Shown: positions 1 through 8,448, counted from the stretch's first letter. The stretch: 55,775 bases of DNA from Bathymodiolus platifrons methanotrophic gill symbiont (GCF_002189065.1 NZ_BDMN01000021.1:1-55775); one strand, 5' to 3'. Notes: generated from the letters alone by a model not told the origin. Translations and numbers: made by a program.

Positions 1-48
1 TGTGTATACGGCAACGTATCAAGGGTTCGAATCCCTTGCTCTCCGCCA
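1..48 (+). tRNA. tRNA-Ser, 3' part
   Basis: The window opens inside a tRNA. What is visible is a long class II variable arm (GTATACGGCAACGTATC), a T-arm with the GGTTCGAATCC loop, the acceptor 3' strand CTCTCCG and an encoded CCA ending at 48. A long variable arm of this sequence is typical of tRNA-Ser with a GGA anticodon, but the anticodon itself lies outside the window, so the isoacceptor is inferred. tRNA 3' ends are common integration sites and the mobile region starts right after it. Confidence 0.88.
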
Positions 49-55
49 TTAAACG

Positions 56-87
56 AAAAAACCGGTTCTCTGTAGCCGGTTTTTTTA
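56..87 (+). terminator. Rho-independent terminator after the tRNA
   Basis: A 10-bp perfect stem (AAAAAACCGG, 56-65, against CCGGTTTTTT, 76-85) with a 10-nt loop runs into a seven-T tract. It directly follows the tRNA CCA end and would end its transcript. Confidence 0.8.
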
Positions 88-369
88 TGCCTGATGCCCA
101 TGGCTACAAGCCTCCCAGCCCATACAAGCGCACTAGGCTATTCTCATTCAATCCCGACATTTCCCCTCGCTGGCTCTCTCTACGGCCAATCTTCTCTGTG
201 ACTGGCCTTTGGAAGCATACCCATCAAGTGCCGTTGGTACGCTTGGTTAATCTTAATATATCAAAGGGTTAAAGTCAGAGGTATCGGAGTGATTATATTG
301 GGTTATTTCTACCAATCTGATACGCAGTAAATTTAAAATGCTTACTCACGGGTATTTATGTCGGTGAAT
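88..369. other. Intergenic, no gene recognised
   Basis: No convincing coding sequence, RNA or repeat is visible here. The open frame that crosses the tRNA and terminator is an artefact of those structures. An attachment-site remnant could lie here, but its partner is not inside the window. Confidence 0.5.
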
Positions 370-780
370 TCAAAAACCAAACTGTTTCCGCTGCAACTCC
401 CAAACTTGTGGAAATGGGCTCATGAAATCAGCGAGTGTTAAAGTCGCGGGATGAGTGCTATTAAGAATCGTTTCCTGTATGTCCGGAGCCAGTAATGTGA
501 GGCGTAGGATACGGGATGCATAGCTTGGGCTTCGGATTCCTTCATCGGCAGCGATCTTATTCACGCTGTTGTATTTGCCTTTGTTTAGCCAGCGATTCCA
601 TCGATGAGCTTTGATCAGCGCATTGAGCAAGGTGACATCTGCCTCCTCGTTACGGTCTGGATTAACCGGCTGCCCTGAGGGTGACAAGATAGTTTTTCGA
701 CCAGCATGTCGTCCTAAATGTGCCGGTATGAAAATTTGGATCAGATCGCCTTTACGGTTCAGGTTAATGGTTGGTTTCAT
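370..780 (-). CDS. Recombinase-associated helix-turn-helix protein
   Basis: A 136-aa basic protein. Its central part (about residues 50-105: DVTLLNALIKAHRW, KIAADEGI, YASRILRLTLL) reads as a ParB/Xre-like DNA-binding helix-turn-helix. The N-terminus resembles a short beta-rich segment that begins like the C-terminal part of large resolvases. Genes of this kind regularly sit directly behind large serine recombinases in proteobacterial islands. Here the start ATG overlaps the recombinase stop in an ATGA (777-780), so translational coupling is expected. A role in DNA binding with the recombinase is inferred; no catalytic residues are evident. Confidence 0.65.
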   Translation of the reverse strand: MKPTINLNRKGDLIQIFIPAHLGRHAGRKTILSPSGQPVNPDRNEEADVTLLNALIKAHRWNRWLNKGKYNSVNKIAADEGIRSPSYASRILRLTLLAPDIQETILNSTHPATLTLADFMSPFPQVWELQRKQFGF

Positions 781-1655
781 GCGCTCACCTTCTTAGTTTC
801 TAATGCTGCAGTTTTTAAATCCAGCACCAGGCTGTTGATGCCGTTGGTTCGAATGTCGATATGGATACCTTCAGGTTCAACCCTGATCTTCTCAATGAAG
901 AGCTGTAACAGTCTGGTCTGTTCTTTGTGGTAAAGGTGATCCCAAATAGTCTCGATATTTTGTAGGCCATCTCGAACATCGTTTTCGGTAATACCATCAT
1001 CCATAGTCTTGGCGACAGACCATGTGCTGATGATTAGACTCGGATTTTTGAAGATGCTTTTTATCTGATCAAAGACGATGCCTTCAATATCACCGGCGCG
1101 TACCATGCGTATCGGACATTCTTCATGACTACGTTTTTGGGCAGTATGAGTCACATAATAGCGATACTTTTTGTCGCCTCGTTTGGTGTGGGTTGGTGTC
1201 ATTGCTTTGCCATCAGGACCAAAGAGTAGACCCTTGAGCGGCGCAGGTGTTTGACGCCTTACATCGGCAGCACGTTCGACTCTGTTAGTGGCCATAATGG
1301 CATGCACTTTATCCCACATATCTTGGTCGACAATGGCTTCGTGTTGACCGGGGTACCATTTATCAACATGCCTAATTTTGCCAAGATAGAGTTGGTTGTT
1401 CAGTATTTTGTAGATGGTGGTTTTGTTAAATGGGTAGCCATTGTTCATCCTGCCATCTCGATTACGCCGAGGCTTGGTGCGAAAGCCTAATTCATTAAGT
1501 TCTTTACAGAGTAATGTTGTTGACCCTAATCGAATGAATCGATTGAATATGCGGCGTACCAGATCGGTTTCCTGTTCATTAGGGATCAGCTTACGACTGG
1601 CAACGTCGTAGCCAAGCGGTACATGACCACCCATCCACATGCCTTTTTGTTTGGG

Positions 1656-1949
1656 CGGGGAGTCGCTATTTTTGCGAAAGCTTGTTTTGGGCATCCCAGC
1701 CCAAGCAAGCAGCAAAAACTTAACGCGACCACTTATGCCTCCGGCGGCCCCGATTCGTCCTCGTCACCTCGTCCCGACCCAACAAGGGGTCGGAACATAG
1801 GCTCCAAATGACTTGACGCCGTGTCGGATGGCCTTTTATTTTGTCTCCACCTTCGCTAACGCTCAGACTCCGACAAAATAACGGCCCTACGGCTATCGCG
1901 GACTAAAAATCATCACTTCGCTTAGGCTACGTTTCCCTGATTTTCAGCG
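1656..1949 (+). repeat. 294-bp structured repeat, copy A
   Basis: Full-length copy running from CGGGGAGTCGC to GATTTTCAGCG, inserted antisense to the recombinase. The first 75 bases fold into a long hairpin (GTCGC, TTTTTGC and TTGGGC paired with GCCCAA, GCAAAAA and GCGAC). A CCGACCC/GGGTCGG hairpin lies in the middle and a GATTTTCAGCG-based hairpin at the end. The copy is followed by a unique tail of about 65 bp and then GGG, which also precedes the copy, so a 3-bp target duplication is possible. Confidence 0.9.
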
Positions 1950-2017
1950 TAAGAAACTAATGAAATAAAATAATAGAAACACAAGAGTACCCGGGGCTCT
2001 ATGTGAATCCTAGTGGG

Positions 2018-2263
2018 TAGTGCGATAATAATACCATGAATAGTGAATCTTTATTTAGTATGGCTTTAGGCTTACAATAACCCAACAAGGGGTCGGAACA
2101 TTGGCTCCAAATGACTTGACGCCGTGTCGGATGGCCTTTTATTTTGTCTCCACCTTCGCTATCGCTCAGACTCCGACAAAACAACCGGCCCTACGGCTAT
2201 CGCGGACTGAAAATCTTCACTTCGCTAAAGCTCCGTTTCCCTGATTTTCAGCGATAGTGCGAT
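2018..2263. mobile_element. Insertion carrying copy B with 9-bp target duplication
   Basis: TAGTGCGAT occurs at 2018-2026 and again at 2255-2263, on both sides of a 228-bp insert. The insert holds about 53 bp of unique sequence followed by truncated repeat copy B. The right-hand TAGTGCGAT is recombinase coding sequence. A 9-bp direct repeat flanking the insert is the mark of a transposition event, though no transposase is inside. Confidence 0.6.
2080..2253 (+). repeat. 294-bp repeat, 5'-truncated copy B
   Basis: This copy starts inside the consensus at ACCCAACAAGG, so about 120 bp of the 5' part are missing, and it has the complete 3' end. It differs from the other copies at several positions (TTGGCTCC, CTATCGCTCAG, CTGAAAATC), suggesting it is older or belongs to another subfamily. 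Its terminal hairpin is perfect: CTGAAAATC against GATTTTCAG. Confidence 0.85.
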
Positions 2264-2718
2264 CTTGTCCCGTATGCGCTCACCGGTTACCTCACGCTCA
2301 AACTGTGCAAAGGAAAGTAGAATGTTGAGCGTTAGCCTTCCCATGGAACTGGTGGTGTTAAATTGCTGGGTAACCGAAACAAACGAAACATCATGCTTAT
2401 CAAATAAATCGACAATTTGTGCAAAGTCTCCCAATGAGCGACTTAGTCGATCAACCTTATAGACAACGATGACATCAATTTTATTTGTTTCAACATCGTT
2501 CAATAGTTGTTGAAGTCCTGGGCGATCCATCGTGCCCCCAGATATACCGCCATCATCATACTGATCAGGTAAAAGCACCCAGCCTTCATGCTTTTGGGAA
2601 TTGATAAATGCTTCGCCTGATTCGCGTTGTGCATGCAATGAATTGAACTCTTGCTCTAATCCTTCTTCGGATGATTTTCGTGTGTATACGGCGCAGCGTT
2701 TTATTTTTGTATTGTCAG

Positions 2719-3150
2719 TCATTTGCTACTCCGGCTAAGGCCAAAAAACAACGGCCCGGACCAACGAGTGCCAGTGATCTCTCTGGCAACGTGGGATAGG
2801 CTGCGGTATGTTCGATCTTGGTATTCGAAGCCGTTGCGCACCACAGTGACATGGTGCTCAACACCCTGATATTCGCGTATTAGTTTGGTACCAACGGCAG
2901 GACGTTTCATTCGGCTGCTGCTGGGTTTCATTTTCTCCTTACTACGTACCAATCGATTGATACGATCCTGTGCCTTGCCCGTAAGCCCACCATAAGCAAG
3001 CTCCTGAATTCTCCACGCCAGTCGTGGGATCAGATAGTCTCTCTTTTTTCGTGGTGCAGGTTCGCCGAATAACTCACGCCATAGACTTTTCAAGGCATCG
3101 TTTTCCAGCGTTGGTAGTGCGGCTACTTTGCCGATGACATCTTCGCTCAT
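2719..3150 (-). CDS. DUF2924 family protein
   Basis: A 143-aa protein of the DUF2924 family. Visible are the helical N-terminus (LKSLWRELFGEPAP, LIPRLAWRIQELAYGGL), a basic linker, and the C-terminal beta region GTKLIREYQGVEHHVTV followed by YRSLSHVAREITGTRWSGPLFFGL. This family almost always accompanies a large serine recombinase. Here the stop overlaps the recombinase start (ATGA at 2719-2722) and the start overlaps the stop of the small gene before it. Function is unknown; a DNA-binding accessory role is plausible. A leader motif shared with two other genes lies 31 bases upstream of its start. Confidence 0.8.
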   Translation of the reverse strand: MSEDVIGKVAALPTLENDALKSLWRELFGEPAPRKKRDYLIPRLAWRIQELAYGGLTGKAQDRINRLVRSKEKMKPSSSRMKRPAVGTKLIREYQGVEHHVTVVRNGFEYQDRTYRSLSHVAREITGTRWSGPLFFGLSRSSK

Positions 3151-3329
3151 GATTTATTTTCTCCGTTGTTATAACGGTCATGAACGCTTCCGGTGGGCAA
3201 TAAGTCCAGTGGAAAATTGTTATCTTCTGGTGATGATTTAAGACGAATGATGGCGGTTGCTAGAATTTCTGAAGCTTCCGTTATCCTTTCGTCATCGGAG
3301 AGGTTTTGCGCAGATATAAATGTTTGCAT
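3147..3329 (-). CDS. Small hypothetical protein of the recombinase module
   Basis: A 60-aa acidic protein with no family I recognise. It looks real because it overlaps the DUF2924 start in an ATGA, is co-directional, and has a plausible ATG. Its last codons contain the GAAGCGTTCATG leader motif of the next gene. A nested inverted repeat sits immediately upstream of its start codon. Confidence 0.5.
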   Translation of the reverse strand: MQTFISAQNLSDDERITEASEILATAIIRLKSSPEDNNFPLDLLPTGSVHDRYNNGENKS

Positions 3330-3376
3330 TGCTTATCTTGGTTACCATTTGAAAATTCAAATTAATTGATAAGCAA
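3329..3376 (-). promoter_or_regulatory. Nested inverted repeat upstream of the recombinase module
   Basis: Outer arms TTGCTTATC (3329-3337) and GATAAGCAA (3368-3376) enclose inner arms ATTTGAA and TTCAAAT (3347-3353 and 3356-3362). On the minus strand the outer stem ends exactly at the ATG of the small gene, so it could be an operator or an RNA hairpin limiting initiation. No clear -35/-10 pair was found here. Confidence 0.45.
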
Positions 3377-3440
3377 TATTGTCTGGGATGAGGATGCAGT
3401 GTGCATCTCGAAGGAGCGCAATAGCGCGTAATAATGTCGG

Positions 3441-4344
3441 TTAAAACCCTTTGGCAAAACGATCTGCTACATCTTCTTCCGGCTCTTCATCAAGTTGATT
3501 GTATCGACTGATGTCATCAAGCAGCAGTACGGTTAGTGTCTTTTCGTAATCTTCTGAATAGATAGTGTGCTCAGTGACTTCTTCATCTTTGAACCAGATA
3601 CCTGGGCCATGTCGAACACCATCACGCGCCATGAATGAAAAGGATTGCTCAAGGGCTTGCGATCCGGCAGGAATCTCAATGGGACCAGAACGAGTAGCAA
3701 AATATCTGCCTGACTTGAATGCTTTGGTACTGGATTTGGCCCAGTGCATATAACCGTCTTCTGAAAAAACAGCAATGGCACGTTTGGATGTAAATTCAAT
3801 CCAGCGAAGCACAGCTGAAGTCAGTGACACCTCATAACGATCTGCACAGTGACCAAGAAGATCAAAGCTGAATTTTTCTTTTTCAGTTTGCAGACGAAAG
3901 TCGTTTGCGGGCATCAATAAACTGGCTGCAAAAATATTGGCTTCATCTTCAAATTGCCTATAAGACGAGTCAGGACTGATTGTATCCTTCATTCCGCATT
4001 CGAAACCATTAATACCGGCTTCTTTACGATGGAGCATATAGTGTCCCAGTTCATGAGCCAGCGTAAAATTGATTCGTCCAACATGCTGAATATTTTTGTT
4101 ATAGAAAATGGCCCAACGCGGCTCCGCCGGATCTTTGGCAAGTGCTCCTTCAAACTTATTTAAGTGGTGACCCTGAACATCGGTGATCGGATCATCATTA
4201 AATGATGGTGTCAGTTCCAAAGCGACCTTTTTGACATCAACGGGAAATCTTTCTTCTGGCGGCAATGTATCTAAAATTCGAGTGATCCGGTTGGCTTCCT
4301 TATGCGGCCGATTTTTTCTGCCACTTACGTTTTACTCCAGGCAT
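3441..4344 (-). pseudogene. ImmA/IrrE-type metallopeptidase, frameshifted start
   Basis: The main frame encodes a zinc metallopeptidase with LAHELGHYMLH (HExxH) and a downstream conserved EDEANIFAASLLMP. These are the signatures of ImmA/IrrE proteases, which cleave Xre-type repressors during induction. The partner repressor lies directly upstream. The family-typical N-terminus (NRPHKEANRITRILDTLPPEE) is in frame but has no start codon. An ATG at 4344 overlapping the repressor stop reads MPGVKRKWQK and joins it only if one A is removed from the A6 run at 4312-4317. Either a +1 indel, a slippery site, or a TTG start at 4265 yielding a shortened protein explains this. Confidence 0.8.
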
Positions 4345-4645
4345 TGATGATGTCTTCGATTTTTTTCTGCTCATCTTCACCCAGGCTTTCAAATTTGCGA
4401 AAGAACACTGCCTTTTTCATTTCATCCGTCGGTTCTGTCATGTCATTATTGATCAGAAATTCAGTACTGGTTTCTAGTGCCTGTGCGATAGCAGTTAACT
4501 TTTCGGCTGATGGTCGCTTAACACCACGGTTCTCAATTTCCCAGATATAACTTTTACCAGAGCCTATTTTTTCGGCAAGCTGCTCAAGAGTAAATCCCTT
4601 GTCTTTGCGCAGCTCCTTTATCTTGGGTCCAAGCTGGTTGGCCAC
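4325..4645 (-). CDS. Xre-family transcriptional repressor
   Basis: A 106-aa protein with an N-terminal Cro/C1 helix-turn-helix (IKELRKDKGFTLEQLAEKIGSGKSYIWEIENRGVKRPS, residues about 9-46) and a short C-terminal helix. It has a strong GGAGG ribosome site 4 bases before the ATG. It probably represses the divergent operon starting at 4782 and itself, and is the likely substrate of the adjacent ImmA-like protease. An operator with AGTTCA half-sites lies in the divergent promoter region. Confidence 0.88.
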   Translation of the reverse strand: MANQLGPKIKELRKDKGFTLEQLAEKIGSGKSYIWEIENRGVKRPSAEKLTAIAQALETSTEFLINNDMTEPTDEMKKAVFFRKFESLGEDEQKKIEDIINAWSKT

Positions 4646-4677
4646 ATTAAACCTCCTCGTATTTGAATAAGAAGTTC

Positions 4678-4706
4678 AGTATAGACATACAAATAGTCAT
4701 TGACAA
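4678..4706 (-). promoter_or_regulatory. Promoter of the Xre repressor
   Basis: On the minus strand TTGTCA (4701-4706) and TATACT (4678-4683) are separated by exactly 17 bases. A GAACTT half-site (4673-4678) abuts the -10, which suggests autoregulation. Confidence 0.6.
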
Positions 4707-4728
4707 CGGGTAGTACTGATTATATTCT
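4700..4728 (+). promoter_or_regulatory. Promoter of the divergent two-gene operon
   Basis: TTGACA at 4700-4705 and TATTCT at 4723-4728 with a 17-base spacer face right. The predicted start point, near 4735, falls inside the AGTTCA operator. The -35 boxes of the two divergent promoters overlap. Confidence 0.6.
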
Positions 4729-4731
4729 TAT

Positions 4732-4749
4732 AGTTCACTAAATTGAACT
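4732..4749. promoter_or_regulatory. Probable Xre operator
   Basis: A perfect inverted repeat AGTTCA-CTAAAT-TGAACT, with a third half-site AGTTCA at 4674-4679 beside the repressor -10. The position, over the rightward start point, fits repression by the Xre protein. Confidence 0.6.
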
Positions 4750-4781
4750 TATAGTAACTGTAGAGAAAGAGGGCCTTATTT

Positions 4782-5950
4782 ATGCCAATTGTTCGTAATT
4801 TTATCCGCCACGCCTCTCCAGAAAGGCTGAAAGAGTATTTCACCCAAGCAAAAATTGCTGTTAATGATGTTGATTGGAGTCAAGATCAGAGCATAGTCGC
4901 CAAAAATGTGATCCAGCTTGTTGATCATCTTAGCGACTCTGATAAGGCACGTCTGCGTGTTGATGCCGAACGTGTATGTCATATGGCTGATGACATTGGG
5001 CAGGCAGCGTTACTGAGTGTGGTGAAAGATCAATCAACATTTACCAGTTTATCGAATGGCATTGAGCGTAGTCATTGGGTTTACCTTAATGATCCTGACT
5101 CGTTTCGGCATGCTGAGGATATCCGTTATGCGGATCAATATCGCCATGGTAAAAACTGGAGTGGTTTTAAGGTTGATGCAGGAATTGATTTAGCTACTGA
5201 TTCCGCGTCGCTGGCTACATTTACGGCAAAACTCAAATCGCTTTTTGGTCTCGGCGACAAGGTAAAGCTAGAGTTGTTTGAACGCACCACAGTCGATGAT
5301 GACGGTAATGACATCAATATCGTGCAGGTGATGATTTATCAGGAAGGCTTTTGCCCGATGCCTATTTGGAATTCCAAGGAGACGACGTTGTCTCCAGGAT
5401 CAGGCGTTCTGTCTCAGAGGATGCAATTACTTATGATTCTGGCTCAGGTGTGATTGAAGTGGTGGCCGCACGCAGCGAGCGCAGAAATACTATTGCAAAA
5501 GCATTTACCGAAGACCTGTTGAAGCAAACTGAGTCTGAAGATGTACCTCTGAGACGATATGATCTTGCACCATTAATGCAAAATCAAGCTCTGGATTGGG
5601 ATGCAAGTGATGGCATTGAATCAGTACAGATCGTCATGTTGAAGCTTAAAGATCTAGCGGGCGATGGACGTATTCAATTGGAAGTGCCTGCAAAAAATCA
5701 GATGGATTTTCATGATTATGCGCAAGAGTATTTTGGTGAACACAATCCGTTGTTATCAGGGAGTTTTGTGCCAACGCAGGCGAGAATATCAATTCGATTT
5801 CATCCTGAAAATAATTCCAATCGTTGTAAAGTCTTACCGGTAAAAATTACCATGCCTAATGGTTGTGATTTGCGAAGCCGAACTGAGAAAGAACGATTGA
5901 TTGGAGAAAAATATCTTACGCGTTGGGGCTTGCTAGAGGTGATTGATTGA
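4782..5950 (+). pseudogene. Conserved hypothetical protein, one-base frameshift
   Basis: Two overlapping frames (4782-5350 and 5351-5950) read as one protein of about 388 aa if one T is added to the T4 run at 5349-5352, giving the joint QEGFLPDAYLEFQGDD. I do not recognise the family. The N-terminal half is helical and acidic. The C-terminal half contains VIEVVAARSERR and ends in a basic strand-rich segment. It is the first gene of an operon under the Xre-controlled promoter, so it is probably an inducible island function. Without the correction, the first frame stops at 5453. Confidence 0.6.
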
Positions 5951-6945
5951 TGCGAGAAACAACCAATCTCAGTCGAGACTCCTTTGAACTGTTGCTGCGC
6001 ATTTTCGAACATCCACGCATGACAGTGAGCGCTGGATTGTTGCAGGATAATTTTCCCTTGCTAGCAGAAGAGTTAATGGAAAGTCGTTGCTTGGTTCCTG
6101 ATGCTAATCAGTCATCAAGTAGCATACCAAATGAGGAAGATGCTTCATTTTACGAGTTGATCTGGGATTCTGATCGAATGCAGCATAAATATTTTACAGC
6201 GGGTGCTGGTTGGATATTTGTCGATACTGAAACCATGAAACGTCATGTGATTGATGACGATAAGACAATGAAGTTTTTTCAGCACAGCTTAGGGATTCCT
6301 GCTAGCCAAAGAGTAATCTGCTTGAACGATACTACGTTATGGCATCTGGGTGCGGCTCGTTTTTCTGGCCACCGGGTACATATCTACTTTGTACGCCGAT
6401 TAAGTGAGCCCAATGTCCGCATGGACTTTTTACGAGCAATAAAACGTGAAGTTGGAAAAACACCGGCGATTATTTTATATGCCGGAAGAAATGATCCTAT
6501 TGAACTGGACTTGCCAATTGACCAAGCATTGATTCCATTCCACCAGTTATTGGTCAGAGATAGTGTTCATTTTTCTATTGATGAAAATGCAGTGCATGAA
6601 ATTTTAAGCGGTAAGCCTGCTGCAACTGAATCCACTGGTGGTATTAGTCTGCGATTTACTACGGATTACCGAACTGTCTATTGGAATGGAGAAGAATACA
6701 AGTTAACGAAAAAACAATCGGCAATCATGGAGTGTCTATACACCGAGGGTGGTCGCGCACACAAAGATTTACTTCTCGCAGAGGGTGGTCGCGCACACAA
6801 AGATTTACTTCTCGCAGAGGCTCGCACCAATGAACAAATGCATCGAATTATGCGAAATAAAGTTGATGGTAATTGGGTGGTTCATCCTTTGTGGAAAACT
6901 TTAATTAAAAGTGAAGGCAATGGTTACTATCGCCTGAATGCCTAA
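5950..6945 (+). CDS. Hypothetical protein with C-terminal winged helix
   Basis: About 331 aa. The ATG at 5950 overlaps the previous TGA by one base, so it is cotranslated. The N-terminal 230 residues match nothing I know. The C-terminal part (WNGEEYKLTKKQSAIMECLYTEGG and on to the end) resembles a winged-helix module of the response-regulator type, with tryptophan and basic residues in the recognition region. A perfect 36-bp tandem duplication inserts a second copy of EGGRAHKDLLLA within the winged helix. That would lengthen a helix-loop element and may damage it. Confidence 0.6.
   Translation: MRETTNLSRDSFELLLRIFEHPRMTVSAGLLQDNFPLLAEELMESRCLVPDANQSSSSIPNEEDASFYELIWDSDRMQHKYFTAGAGWIFVDTETMKRHVIDDDKTMKFFQHSLGIPASQRVICLNDTTLWHLGAARFSGHRVHIYFVRRLSEPNVRMDFLRAIKREVGKTPAIILYAGRNDPIELDLPIDQALIPFHQLLVRDSVHFSIDENAVHEILSGKPAATESTGGISLRFTTDYRTVYWNGEEYKLTKKQSAIMECLYTEGGRAHKDLLLAEGGRAHKDLLLAEARTNEQMHRIMRNKVDGNWVVHPLWKTLIKSEGNGYYRLNA
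6745..6816 (+). repeat. Perfect 36-bp tandem duplication in a coding region
   Basis: Two identical head-to-tail 36-bp units (6745-6780 and 6781-6816) encode EGGRAHKDLLLA twice, keeping the frame. Total lack of divergence implies a very recent event or slippage. Confidence 0.95.
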
Positions 6946-6952
6946 GTTTGTT

Positions 6953-7561
6953 TTATTCCTTTTGGTGTACTTTAAATGCATTTTCCATCCAGCCAGGCAT
7001 ATCTGTTTTTATCAGAATTTCAAACTCCTTTACACTGAGGGCAGCTTTAATAGTGCGAATGACTTTGGAATTGACGCTATTTTTACCCAGATACCATAAG
7101 GCAGAAAGTGCCAATCCCGATCGTTTTCCAGCCAAGAGGAGTTTCCTATGGCTGACATGCCGAAGGCTTACTTTCAGATTGCCGATTTTAAGTTCTCGTG
7201 TTGGCCCACTGGTGTCAAAAACAGGCGTCGTTGGTACCTAGGTAACCAACTTAAATCGCCTCGCTGCTTCTGCGCCATGTACCTGAATAATTTCACCATG
7301 GTCTTTGGCTATTACCTCAATAATTTTGGATACGTCTGGCGTGACCTTGCCAACAAAGCGACTTTCTTTTGGCCGCACAAATACTCCTCGAACAATTCTC
7401 TGAGTAACTCCTTCATCGACTAGGCGGGACAACGTCTTATCCACAGAGGCGCGTGACCCTAATTTGAGGAACCGTGTATTGGTAAATGGCTCTCCTCGGC
7501 GGATACGCACTATGTGCTTACGGATTATTTGAGCCGTAGGCATAGTATTAGTCTTATTCAT
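6953..7561 (-). pseudogene. DUF6088 (AbiEi-like antitoxin) gene with amber stop
   Basis: The reading frame encodes an N-terminal winged helix (AQIIRKHIVRIRRGEPFTNTRFLKLGSRASVDKTLSRLVDEG) and continues as GVFVRPKESRFVGKV and IQVHGAEAARRFKLVT, then a TAG at 7238-7240. The same frame resumes with VPTTPVFDTSGPTRELKIGNLKVSLRHVS through to a stop at 6953. Relatives have glutamine at the stop, so CAG to TAG is the likely change. The family is similar to type IV AbiE antitoxins; no toxin partner is adjacent. Start taken at ATG 7561; ATG 7543 or 7630 are alternatives. Confidence 0.75.
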
Positions 7562-7630
7562 GTCATAAAAACTAGCATTCTTTCTGACATTATCCAAGAG
7601 AAGATAATTTATATCGAGTATGCGTAACAA

Positions 7631-7753
7631 ATTAACTGAGTAACCGTCTTAACGAAAATACCACCGGTTTTCCCACCTTTCAGACCACCTAATTTCCCAC
7701 CACTCCACCGCCATTATTACCCCGTGTTAACAACAATCACGAGGTAAAAACAA
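7631..7753. promoter_or_regulatory. Putative control region of the replication operon
   Basis: The 120-base gap between diverging genes carries TTTCCCACC twice (about 7669 and 7692) and further CCACC units spaced about 10-12 bases. These look like protein-binding sites. A GAGG ribosome site precedes the ATG at 7754. No confident -35/-10 was found. Confidence 0.35.
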
Positions 7754-7975
7754 ATGAACGTAAAACACTTAAATCAGGCCGAGTTGGCCGACCGCTGGGG
7801 TGTCTCTCAACGGACGCTGGAACGCTGGCGTGCCATTGGATGGGGACCCTGTTTTCTGAAGATGGGTGGGCGCGTTGTCTACCGTCTTGAAGATATCGAG
7901 GCCTATGAAATTCGCCACATGCGCGCATCAACATCTGAAGCTGCAACTCAGGCTCAGATTGGAGGTGTCGCATGA
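7754..7975 (+). CDS. AlpA/excisionase-like DNA-binding protein
   Basis: A 73-aa MerR-like winged helix of the excisionase/AlpA class: LNQAELADRWGVSQRTLERWR, then GPCFLKMGGRVVYRLEDIEAYE. Such proteins bind attachment sites or activate early phage genes. It is the first gene of the replication operon and overlaps the next start in an ATGA. A paralogue with the same core lies at the far end of the island (55065-55280). Confidence 0.8.
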   Translation: MNVKHLNQAELADRWGVSQRTLERWRAIGWGPCFLKMGGRVVYRLEDIEAYEIRHMRASTSEAATQAQIGGVA

Positions 7976-8448
7976 ATACCACTCTAGAAGATGCAAAGGT
8001 CTTTTCTGTTGCAGAGATGACAGGACTGCCCGCACAGGATCTGATGCAGCTGCAATTGGCTGCCAAGAAAGCACTGCAAAAAACCAAAGATTTAAAAGAC
8101 TGGATCGACGGTTCCATTGCGCTGAAGTATGAGTCACAAGCTAAAGCGCTACGCACTCAGTTGGGTAAGGATACAGGAACCGTTAATTTCGATGATGACG
8201 GTATTAGGATCACCTGTGATCTGCCTAAACGACCTTCATGGGACCAAAAGAAACTAGCCGATATTGCTAAACGCATCGCTGTGGATGGTGATGATCCTGC
8301 TGAATATCTGGATATCACCTACAAAGTCGCAGAGCGTAAGTACACCGCATGGCCTGAAACATTAAGGCAGGCGTTCACTCCGGCACGCACGCTAAAAATG
8401 GGGAAGCCCACCTTCAAATTGGCGATAGCTGATGGAGGTGAGCAATGA
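7972..8448 (+). CDS. Phage hypothetical protein
   Basis: A 158-aa protein. The N-terminal 60 residues are helical with many Lys and Ala, followed by LGKDTGTVNFDDDGIRITCDLPKRPSWDQKKL and a helical C-terminus. I recall similar proteins directly before the RecA-like ATPase in other prophages but cannot give a function. ATGA overlaps on both sides make it a firm member of the operon. Confidence 0.6.
   Translation: MNTTLEDAKVFSVAEMTGLPAQDLMQLQLAAKKALQKTKDLKDWIDGSIALKYESQAKALRTQLGKDTGTVNFDDDGIRITCDLPKRPSWDQKKLADIAKRIAVDGDDPAEYLDITYKVAERKYTAWPETLRQAFTPARTLKMGKPTFKLAIADGGEQ

Larger units (their letters stand above)
777..2722 (-). pseudogene. Large serine recombinase interrupted by repeat insertions
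   Basis: The N-terminal resolvase domain lies at about 2270-2722, with a YTRKS motif (Ser17 the likely nucleophile), DDGGISG, YKVDRLSRS and QFEREVTGERIRDKI. The recombinase plus zinc-beta-ribbon part follows at 777-1655 (KGMWMGGHVPLGYD, a run of conserved Arg and Cys, coiled-coil tail). The two halves are separated by about 600 bp holding two copies of the 294-bp repeat (A and truncated B). Deleting the inserted DNA restores a continuous reading DKIALPKQKGMW, so the gene was intact before insertion. It would integrate or excise the island; as it stands only the catalytic domain with a foreign tail could be made. Confidence 0.85.

Noticed and set aside
36-272. 78-residue ORF after the tRNA
   Set aside because: It starts inside the tRNA and crosses the terminator; composition is not protein-like.
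1623-1811. Short ORF ending in a Ser/Pro-rich stretch, repeated at several loci
   Set aside because: It is simply a frame across the 294-bp repeat, seen identically at each copy, without start or ribosome site.
2683-2694. 12-base match between tRNA variable arm (1-12) and recombinase start as an att site
   Set aside because: It lies in the codons of the conserved catalytic VYTRK motif and involves the wrong part of the tRNA, so it is probably chance.
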